Source: Chamaelirium japonicum
Lineage: Eukaryota > Streptophyta > Magnoliopsida > Liliales > Melanthiaceae
Direction of reading: 5' to 3'
Assembly (NCBI GenBank): GCA_947650365.1
Contig: OX393557.1
Location: 1,736,001-1,800,000 of the forward strand
Length of the DNA stretch: 64,000 nucleotides
Within the stretch, counting starts at the first letter, position 1, and every line of letters starts with the position of its first letter. Shown here piece by piece: positions 22,704-31,395 of the stretch. A program made the position numbers and the translations under genes. The notes beneath the pieces were generated by a model. The model saw only the letters and a list, made by a program, of their open reading frames with translations. It ran no database searches and had not been told where the DNA came from.

Positions 22704-25477
22704 TCAGGGTTTAGCTACACTTGGAGCACGTGACTTCTCTCCCTCGGATCCAGCGCGAGCTTTGCTCGCAACTGAAGCCTTTGAAGATTGGACACTGCTG
22801 GCATGGGCCCTAAGTGCCTCCACCGCCTTCTCGGCTGTGTTTCTGTAGCTCTTGACTTCAGATAGCGCATTCTCTAGCTCCTTCTTGGAGGTCTCCTCTT
22901 TAACAGAGAAGGCAGCGTGCTGGGTCGCAAGTTGTTCTTTCAACTCCTTGATCTCGATTGCACGATCACAAGACACGGTCTCAATCTTGGTGAGCCGATT
23001 CTTTAAGGATTCAAGTTCGTGACCTTGCGCCTCGTAACGGTTCTTCAACACCTTGCTCTCCTCTTTCTCTTTGCGAAGATCCTCGATCTTGGCCTTGAGA
23101 GAGTTTTTCTTTGAAGCCAAAAGCTCCCTCAGCTTATCCCTCTCCTCATGGGCAGCCTCCAGTTCAGCTTTCAAACGGGATACCTCAGATGCAGCCTCCC
23201 GTTCTCCTGCCCTCCTGGAGAGTTTGCTCGCGATTCTCAAAACTGCTGAGCTCTGCAGATGGACAAAGAGTTAGAATTATTCTGAAGATACAATTCAAAT
23301 ACTTGATCAAGCAGATGCACATACCACTACTTCAAGCCTATCGAAGGCTTCGTCAAAAGGAGCATCCGGAAGGTTGCAAAGCTTTCGAATCACACCAGTG
23401 GGGTGGTTAATATCAACATCACCCAAACTCTTTATCTTCTGAGCCAGGCCAGCAGGTGTACCTACAATCCATGCAGCAGTTCAAAGTGTTAGAATATTTT
23501 CAAGCTTCAAAGGCAAGACAATCAAGGCAAGTTAGCACAATTACCTGAGGCTTCAACCCTCGGCTCCTTACCCTTCCCGTGGTCGATGCTCTTACCCTTG
23601 GGGGTAGACTTCTCCTTGATGGGGGTGGGCTCCGATTGGGGATGGGGAGTCTCATCACCCACGCGACTTCCTCTTTCCAGGTGTGCTGGAGAAGGAATGT
23701 CTTGGAGAGGCGAGATCTCCCCTTCACCTTGCGACTGCTTGAGCCCAGCCACGAGGGCTGCCATCTCCTCAGCCAGCGAGTGCGAGGGAGGAGGAGGTTG
23801 TTCAACCTCCACACCCCCACTTGTAGTCACCCCTTCGAGACGAGGAACCTCGGGAGGTATCTGATCGAGGGGTGTAGGGTTGCTTCCAACCCCACCACTC
23901 CCCGATAGCTTGATTTTGAAGCGCAGTGGGTTCTTCTTCAAATCCCCAAAGTTATAAGCAGGAACCACTTTAGGGCCATCGCCCGTTGCATCCATAATCT
24001 TACGGGCTCTAGCCTCGTCTATGAGGATCGGCTGTGAGTCCTCATCAGCACCACCAGTGGGGGTGAGAGGAATTTCTTCCTCGCCACCCCCATGTCCTTT
24101 GCCCCCATCTTCTTCATCATCTTCATCATCCTCATCGTCTCCATTTTCTCCCCCGTCGCTACCAGTGCTGTCATCAGCATCTTCATCACCATCATCATCT
24201 CCACCCTCATCCTCTTCCTCTTCGCCTCCACCTTCCTCCTCTCTCCCTTTTTCCTCTTCTCCATCTTCCTCCTCCTTTTTCTTCTCATCATCCTCCTGCT
24301 TGATGGGGATTTTCCTTTTCTTCGCCGGGCCCTTCTGTATCACCAATTTCTCCTCCGTGGGCAAGCTGCGCCTAGCTCCGTAAGCCTTCTTCTCAAATCG
24401 AAGTTTTCTAACAATTTTGCCTGACTGAGGGTCCTCCTCATAATCCGAGTAGATGACCTCGTTATCTTCATAACGAAGCTTCGACCGGTAGAGGAGGTTG
24501 GCATTGCCATGTCGGACCGGGCAATTCGAGAATTGCTTCCAAGACTGAGTCCCGCATGTCAACTCCAGAAAAAGATTATCAACAGCCCCTACTCGCTCCG
24601 AAGGCCATGAGAGAGCTCCTCCTGTACTGTACATATCTACCTCTTCGTGCACCTTGTACAGGGGAACCTCAGGTACAGACAGAGGAGTCCATGCGCCAGA
24701 CACCGATAGCGGCCAATCCGTGTAGAGCTTGTCCGAGCCGATGGTGTCAATGATCGGCCGAAGGGCAGAGACACCCGTCAGATTGTAGAATGGGCTATCC
24801 TTCCTCCAGGCCCATCGGTAATGATAAAAGAAATACCCCAGCTCGATCCGGGCTTCTTCACCTTCAGGGAGGCTGGAATAACATTCCCTGAGTTCCTTCT
24901 GGAAGTCCGACTCTACGCGGCAGAAGGCGTAGATAATCCTCCAGGCGTTCCCCGAAACCTGCCCAGGGCAGAGACCGGAGGTGTTCAGCAACCTCGCGGT
25001 GAAAGAAGGCAATGAAAGGCGCAGTCCACAGTTGATCTGGCCAATGGTGATGATGGTTCCCATCACTTGCTCCTTGCTCGCGTACGAGACAAAGATTGTC
25101 CGCCTATCGATACCGAAAGCTGATAGAACTCCCGGAAGCGCTGGGCGAGCCTTTCCCTCTGTGAAGCATGCTAGCAGCTTCTGCAGTTTCTCCCTCTTCA
25201 CGTCTGTAAGTTTGCCACCAATGTTATACCCAAATTCCGGTTCCGCCGACAGAGGCAGCTGCGGGCAGAGAACAAACTTTGCCTTGGGGATCTGCTCTGG
25301 CCTTGATGGTGCTGAAGCAAATCCAACCCCCTGGTGCCTCTTTCCCAATTGACCCAGCTCAATAAGCTCTGCCTTGCCTTTGCCTCGGCCTTTCGGAGTA
25401 GAAGAAACTTCGACAATCTCCTTGCCCTTCCTCTTGGAAGGAACTGCACTCTTCTTCGAATTACCAGAAGATGCCAT
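22704..25477 (-). CDS. Antisense three-exon gene of Tat element, unknown function (copy 1, intact)
   Basis: Exons: 25477-23545, 23461-23325, 23252-22704. GT-AG junctions keep phase and give an 872-residue protein without stops. It starts MASSGNSKKS with basic KRKGKE and GRGKGK patches (possible nuclear targeting). Residues about 70-390 form a conserved globular-looking region containing LLNTSGLCPGQVSGNAWRII, GYFFYHYRWAW, LYTDWPLS and LFLELTCGTQSWKQF; its layout recalls the putative gypsy-type transposon (Transposase_28-like) domain, but that is a weak resemblance. A Glu/Asp-rich tract (about 24040-24300), a Pro-rich part and a C-terminal heptad-rich coiled coil (exon 3) follow. It is transcribed opposite to pol. 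Extra ORFs, including antisense ones, are known in the Tat lineage; their role is unknown. Confidence 0.8.
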
Positions 25478-25919
25478 TTGACCGATCGAAAGGAAACAGA
25501 GAACAGGAGATGGGAAGCAAAAGCTCTGGAATTCGAAAATTTTCTGAAAACGTGAGGCGAAAATGACAGCGAGAAAAACTTATATACCCAGGGTAAACCG
25601 GCGCACAGATCGAAAAGACACGTGTCTTCACCATATCAAATTGCGTGTTTTTGTAGGTACACGTGGCATCTATCCATAGCAAGCGCAAAATCAGGCAAAC
25701 CGTCGGACCAGACGAAGCGTCAGACCTACCGGTCCATGTAAACCAACTGTCCAAGTAAACCACCGGTCTGAGTGAACCGAACCGCCGATTCAATGCCACA
25801 TTCAGGCAAACCGAAGATTCAAAGCAGAAAAAATCAAACTCCATCGATATTCAAGACTGCCAAAGATCAAAGGAGGAGAACAAGCTATAGCACTTCCTCA
25901 AAAGTACAGGTTCAAGACT

Positions 25920-27055
25920 TTGACCTGACCGTCTGATTTTAACCGATTGGTCAAACTTGACCGATCGGTCAGAATCAACCGATCGGTCAATTTTTTACTA
26001 GATCTGGCAAAAAACTTGTGTTTTTTGCCGATCACCCAATCCTTGACCGGTTGATTTTAACCGATCGGTCAAACTTGATCGATCGGTCAAAATCAACCGA
26101 TCGGTCGATTTTCTACTGGATCTGGCAAAAAACTTGTGTTTTTTTGCCGATCACCCAATCCTTGACCGGTTGATTTTAACCGATCGGTCAAACTTGACCG
26201 ATCGGTCAAATTCAACTGATCGGTCGATTTTCTACTGGATCTGGTAAAAAACTTAGGTTTTTTGCCGATCACCCGAACCTTGACCGGCTGATTTTAGCCG
26301 ATCGGTCAAACTTGACCGATCGGTCAAAATCAACCGATCGGTCGATTTTCTACTGGATCTGGCAAAAAACTTAGGTTTTTTGCCGATCACCCGAACCTTG
26401 ACTGGCTGATTTTAGCCGATCGGTCAAACTTGACCGATCGGTCAAAATCAACCGATCGGTCGATTTTCTACTGGATCTGGCAAAAAACTTAGGTTTCTTG
26501 CCGATCACCCGAACCTTGACCGGCTGATTTTAGCCGATCGGTCAAACTTGACCGATCGGTCAAAATCAACCGATCGGTCGATTTTCTACTGGATCTGGCA
26601 AAAAACTTAGGTTTTTTGCCGATCACCCGAACCTTGACCGGCTGATTTTAGCCGATCGGTCAAACTTGACCGATCGGTCAAAATCAACCGATCGGTCGAT
26701 TTTCTACTGGATCTGGCAAAAAACTTAGGTTTTTTGCCGATCACCCGAACCTTGACCGGCTGATTTTAGCCGATCGGTCAAACTAGACTGATCGGTCAAA
26801 ATCAACCGACCGGTCGATTTTCTACTGGATCTGGCAAAAAACTTAGGTTTTTTGCCGATCACCCGAACCTTGATCGGTTGATTTTAGCAGATCGGTCAAA
26901 CTTGACCGATCGGTCAAAATCAACCGATCAGTCAATTTTCTACTGGATCGGTCAAAAAACCATGTTTTTTGACCGATCACCCAATCCTTGATCGGTTGAA
27001 TTTGACCGATCGGTCAAACTTGACCGATCGGTCAAAATTGACCGATCAGTCTTTT
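25920..27055. repeat. Palindrome-rich tandem array, about 118-bp unit, about 9 copies (copy 1)
   Basis: Each unit contains two or three ACCGATCGGT palindromes (often GACCGATCGGTC), then ttttctactggatctggcaa, aaaaacttaggttttttgcc (a small inverted repeat) and gatcacccgaaccttgaccgg. It lies upstream, in minus sense, of the antisense gene start and just inside the 3' LTR. Units near the ends are more diverged. Copy 2 carries a longer version. Confidence 0.92.
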
Positions 27056-27157
27056 TTATGCTAACATTCGACAAGCTTCTTCGTGCCTTTTTGCGACAGG
27101 GGGTTGCTGTTTTTTGCACCAAATCCAAGCCAGCCAGAACGAACTCTAGCTAACTTG

Positions 27158-27168
27158 GAGGGGGTAAC
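27158..27168 (+). promoter_or_regulatory. Polypurine tract, copy 1
   Basis: The sequence ggagggggtaac directly precedes the 3' LTR, as expected for the plus-strand primer. It is identical in copy 2 (before 40546). Confidence 0.8.
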
Positions 27169-27920
27169 TGTGGGTGCAAATTTTGGCAGAAGTTTACCAA
27201 CTACCACTGGACCCACCGGCCCTGCCTGGTGGGCCCACAACGACTACCACTGGACCCACCGGCCCTGCCTGGTGGGCCCACAACGACTACCACGGGACCC
27301 ACCGGCCCTGCCTGGTGGGCCCACGAGGACCACCGTGGGACCCACCGGCCCTGCCTGGTGGGCCCACGAGGACTATCGTGGGACCCACCGGCCCTGCCTG
27401 GTGGGACCAAGAGCCTGTGGAATCCCCCAGAAGACGGTAGCGGGGCCCGCCAGCTTTACCTGGAGGATCCCCAGATGCTGCAGCAGAAACCGCCATTTAC
27501 CACCAGAGAATCCTATAAATAGCAGAGCCTTCGAGTGTAAAAAGATCCGAAATCCATTTTCCACTTCCGAGATCTGATTTTCAGAATCCAGAGCTCTGGA
27601 ATCTCTCAGCTCCCCATCTATCGTCTCTCTTTGATCTTCTTCTCTCCTTCGAAGAGATCAGAGTGTTCCTAGTGATACTCGGCCTGTCGAGATCACTTCA
27701 ACATAAGTGTTAGTGAATTCGGGTTGCTCCCTATAGCACGGAGACGTAGTCTTCGGCTGAACTCCGAGATCACCTCTTGTGTCTACTCTCTGAATGTATT
27801 TCTCTGTTTAAGTATTGAGAACGACAACCTCAACAACAGATCAAACAACGATCTTCCATTTCAACTCCAATTGACTGGTGAGGCGAGGTCTTCGGGTCGG
27901 CACGAAGATTTTCCCCCACA
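27169..27920 (+). mobile_element. 3' LTR of Tat copy 1 (752 bp)
   Basis: It begins TGTGGGTGCAAATTTTGGC and ends TTTTCCCCCACA, matching both LTRs of copy 2. It holds five 43-bp GC-rich repeats (about 27208-27410) and a TATA box TATAAATAG at 27514. The following 39 bp are copia LTR. Repeat sequences differ from copy 2 (cgactaccac versus agactacagc), so the two insertions come from different sub-variants. Confidence 0.93.
27205..27412. repeat. 43-bp hairpin minisatellite in LTR (5 units)
   Basis: The unit is gggacccaccggccctgcct followed by ggtgggcccac and a variable actacagc-like tail. GGGACCCACC pairs with GGTGGGCCC to form a GC-rich hairpin. Because 43 is not a multiple of three, all frames stay open and give spurious Pro/Gly/Trp-rich ORFs. 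Confidence 0.92.
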
Positions 27921-27959
27921 ATGATCTTAGCATATGTGCGAACACCCTAGAGGCATACT
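27921..27959 (-). mobile_element. 39-bp remnant of outer copia 3' LTR between the two Tat copies
   Basis: The sequence atgatcttagcatatgtgcg through aggcatact matches the copia LTR at about 58468-58506. It links the LTR pieces on either side of Tat copy 2 and ends with atact, the TSD of copy 2. Its first bases (atgat) would be the TSD of copy 1, whose other side is lost. Confidence 0.9.
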
Positions 27960-28759
27960 TGTGGGTGCAAATTTTGGCAAAGAAGTTTGCAAGCAGCGGG
28001 ACCCACCGGCCCTGCTTGGTGGGCCCATGAAGACTACAACAGGACCCACCAGCCCTGCTTGGTGGGCCCACGCAGACTACAGCGGGACCCACCGGCCCTG
28101 CCTGGTGGGCCCACAAAGACTACAGCGGGACCCACCGGCCCTGCCTGGTGGGCCCATGAAGACTACAGCGGGACCCACCGGCCCTACCTGGTGGGCCCAC
28201 GAAGACTATCGCGAGACCCACCGGCCCTGCCTGGTGGGCCCAATAGCCTGTGAAATCCCCCAGAAGACGGTATCGGGGCCCGCCAGCTTTACCTGGAGGA
28301 TCCCCAGATACTGCAGCAGAAACCACCATTTACCACTAGAGAATCCTATAAGTAGCAGAGCCTTCGAATGTAAAAGGATCCGATTTCAAATCCAGAGAGA
28401 AAATCCAGTGCCATCATCATCTGATATCTGATTTCAGAAATCAGAGCCCTGGAAGTTCCAACCCTCTCAATCTCCAATTCTTCTTGATCTTCTTCTTATC
28501 CTCGAAGAGATTAGAGAGACCTTAGTGACACTCGGCCTGTCGAGGTCACTTTGATCAAAGTGTTAGTGAATTCGAGTTGCTCCCTATAGCACGGAGACGT
28601 AGGCTTCGGCTGAACTCCGAGATCACATCTCGTGTGTCTAATTTTCTCTGCTTGCATATTGAGAGTCCCAACTTCCATCGACAGATCAAACAACAATCTT
28701 CAACTTCAATTGACTGGTGAGGTGAGGTCTTCGGGTCGGCACGAAGATTTTCCCCCACA
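27960..28759 (+). mobile_element. 5' LTR of Tat copy 2 (800 bp)
   Basis: TGTGGGTG...CCCCCACA. Six 43-bp hairpin repeats (about 28000-28240) and a TATA-like TATAAGTAG at 28347. It is followed at once by the primer-binding site. Confidence 0.95.
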
Positions 28760-28762
28760 GTT

Positions 28763-28778
28763 TGGCGCCGTCTGTGGG
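28763..28778 (+). promoter_or_regulatory. Primer-binding site of Tat copy 2
   Basis: TGGCGCCGTCTGTGGG starts three bases after the 5' LTR. The TGGCGCCGT part is complementary to a tRNA 3' end of the form ACGGCGCCA (possibly tRNA-Asp); the following bases match less well. Confidence 0.75.
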
Positions 28779-28923
28779 ATCAGAACGAAAAGTCAAGCTC
28801 TCTCCACTACTATCAGATCGGTTGAGCATACAACTGATCTTCATGGCCAAACTTCCTTGCCTCCTCGGTTAAGCAAACAACCGCTCGGACATCGGCACTC
28901 TTGTTGCACCCTTCGCTCTCTGA

Positions 28924-31389
28924 ATGGCGAGAACGAAGCACCAGGGTCAACCAGAAGGAAGTAACACTCAACAACAAGCTCGTCCTGAGACTCGATCAAT
29001 GAGTCAAAGGCTCAACTTCGGACATCCCCTTGCTGTTCCTGAGATAGGGGTTTGCTCAGGGAGTGGGAGATCTGTCGATCGACCTATCACCCAACCCGCA
29101 CGACAATCGATTGGGCAAACTACCCCCGCTCCTACTGAAGACCCTCCATCGACCTATCAAATCTCGGCGGTCGATTTCCAACTACTTCAACTGGCAAAGC
29201 AGAATGCCACCCTCACTGCTGAGAGGGATGCACTCAAGAAGGCAGCCTTCGAGGCTGGAATTGCTCTTCCCATCCCCTCGACTAATGAGAGGGTCGATCG
29301 GCCACGACCATCAATCCACTCCGAGCAAAGGAGATCAATAGGCACTGTTGCCCCCGGGAGGATTCATCGCGACCCAACTCCCTCTGCTGCCCCGTGGAAA
29401 CAGAGTGTTTGGGATCGACTCGACGATGAGTCCTCCCAATCTTCTTCTGGTCGCAACTGCGATAGGAAGACACCTTCAAAGCTCGATATACCAAGGAGGC
29501 ACCAAATGAAAGGCGCTCCTTCGAAGAGTAGAGTCTCCCCTTCCATTCCACCTCAATATGGACTTGGATCGGACCTTCGACACTGACTTCAGCCAGCAAA
29601 TACTTCAATGCCTGAGCAAGACCTTGCGATCTTGCCTCTTGACCCACACCTAGGTCGAGGACATGGTCGTAGGGACGGGTATTCCTCTGCCGGACCTCTC
29701 CATCGAAGCCTCTTCGAATCAACATTTCCAAGGGGATAGAGAACTCCTATCCTCCCCAAATTCAATTGCGTCAAAGGAGATCCGACTCTCCATATACTTG
29801 CCTTCAAGCAAGCCTTGACACCGCACGAAGAAGAGAACAACGTGCTTTGTCGCACTTTCGCCGGGAGTCTCGATGAGCCCTCACTTGATTGGTATCATAA
29901 TCTCCGAGCTGGGTCCATCACCCAGTTTGGTGTTTTGGCTAACCTTTTCGTGCAGCATTATCAACTCAATCTGAAGCCAGAAAAGAAGCTCGACTCCCTC
30001 TATCGGCTGAGGATGGGTGCTGATGAGACTCTCCGCAATTTCACTAGGAGATTTCGCAACGAGCATGCTGCTCTCTCTGGAAGACATCTGGATGATGAAG
30101 CCATCATGTTGGCTTTTTAGAACGCCCTCCGATTCGATCTACACATCTACAACGACTTCATTCGCAATCCCCCTTCTTCTCTGGGTTCTATGTTTGATCG
30201 GTTCCAGAGAGAGATTGAGGTCGAAGATGATCAAGTCGCTCGAAAAGGGCGAGAAACAAAACGAAGACCGGCGGAAAGAGATGCTCCAAAGTATGCTGCC
30301 AAAGCTCACAACGCTGAGGCAGCAGCTCCCCCAGTCAACAAACGGCCAAAGAATGATGGACGTCAATCTCCTACGAAGACCACTTTCACCGAGTGGAATC
30401 TGCCGGTCGAACAGATCCTCGATCGCATTCAACACGAAGAATTCCTTCGAAGGCCCAATCCGCTTCAGCCAAACTCAAAATTCACGGCTGACAAAACGGT
30501 TTACTGCGACTTCCATCGAAGTCATGGCCATTCCACCGATCGGTGCTATCGGCTGAAATTCCATCTTGAAGATTTATTGCGAGAAGGCCACCTTCAAGAG
30601 TTCGTCAAAGGCGGACAAGATCAATGTCGAGCCTCTGCAAAGGGGAAAGAAGCATGTTGGATCCATCAAATCTCCTCCAACCGGCAACCTATCTCTGTGA
30701 ATGCCAACGTCTTTGGTATTCATGGAACATTGCACAATCAAACCTTGACCGGGAAGGAAGTGGATTGGCAGGTTCGACGCATCTTCCACGTTCGTTCTGC
30801 TACGAACAAGGAGGATACCTGGATCGAGAAGCCTATCGAAGGTTTGCCTTGGCCATCCATTGTTTTCAACGACTCCGATCTTCAAGGAGTCCACACTCCC
30901 CATCGAGACCCCCTGGTCTTGAAACTCCTCATTGACGGAAGCACCGTCAATCGAATCCTCATCGACACCGGGAGTTCCATCGATATTATATTCTCAGATT
31001 GTTTCAAACGTCTGGGACATAGATACTCAAGCCTCGACGTCGTCCCGACCGTAATCACTGGCTTCAACGGCGAACAAAGCATCACGGTGGGCGAATCGAG
31101 ATTCACTCTCGACCTTAGTCGAGAGACTGGAGTCTCGATGAGGTTTGCAATTGTCGAAGGAGTATCCAGCTACAACGCCATTCTCGGGCGACCATTCCTT
31201 TACCAGATCAATGCCATCTTTTCTTCTTACCACCAACTACTCAAGTTTGCAATGGGAGAAGGCATTGTCTGCATACGAGGTGATCAGCAAGCTGGGAGGT
31301 CTTGTGAGGCTGCTGCAGCTAAAATAGATCATAAGATCAATATTGCTCCTTTGAAGCGGCCGCGAGACAAAACTGGTCCCTCCAAATAG
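28924..31389 (+). pseudogene. Gypsy gag-protease, one frame with three nonsense codons (copy 2)
   Basis: The frame from ATG 28924 to TAG 31387-31389 is 822 codons. Internal stops are TGA 29584-29586, TAG 29737-29739 and TAG 30118-30120, with no net frameshift. N-terminal part: low-complexity, with a short coiled-coil-like stretch (LQLAKQNATLTAERDALKK). Middle: retrotransposon gag domain around 29770-30220 (FAGSLDEPSLDWYHNL, LRNFTRRFRNEH). Then a zinc-knuckle-like YCDFHRSHGHSTDRCYRL near 30500 and the aspartic protease LIDTGSSIDIIF near 30958. The product would assemble virus-like particles and process the polyprotein. Because of the stops this copy cannot make full Gag. Confidence 0.88.
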
Positions 31390-31395
31390 CAATTA
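31387..31395 (+). promoter_or_regulatory. In-frame TAG CAA TTA: candidate readthrough site (copy 2)
   Basis: The same nine bases as in copy 1, in the gag frame (2463 bases, i.e. 821 codons, after the ATG). Pol continues in the zero frame. The preceding codon is AAA in both copies while the codon before that differs (TCC, TTC). Confidence 0.65.

Larger units (their letters stand above)
18207..27920 (+). mobile_element. Tat-lineage Ty3/gypsy retrotransposon copy 1 (5'-truncated)
   Basis: It begins inside the protease region: the 5' LTR, leader and gag are missing. Order: protease remnant, in-frame TAG, reverse transcriptase, RNase H, second (archaeal-type) RNase H, integrase, convergent antisense gene, palindromic array, polypurine tract, 3' LTR. 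The second RNase H between RH and integrase is diagnostic of the Tat lineage (Ogre/Retand/Tat). It is the same family as copy 2 (27960-41302), with close protein identity along pol. The 3' LTR abuts 39 bp of outer copia LTR. Confidence 0.92.

Noticed and set aside
24020..24424. Ser- or Phe/Leu-rich plus-strand ORFs opposite the acidic tract of the antisense gene
   Set aside because: Complement of Glu/Asp codon runs; no similarity to known proteins and not kept in copy 2 as a coherent frame.
25920..27055. CRISPR-like array of regularly spaced palindromic repeats
   Set aside because: Spacers are also repeated, the setting is a plant retrotransposon, and there are no cas genes; it is a tandem satellite-like array.
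27083..27577. Pro/Gly/Trp-rich ORFs in the LTRs (also 27934-28431 and 40532-40974)
   Set aside because: They come from 43-bp repeats that keep all frames open; sequence and length change with repeat number and they lie in the LTR 5' part.
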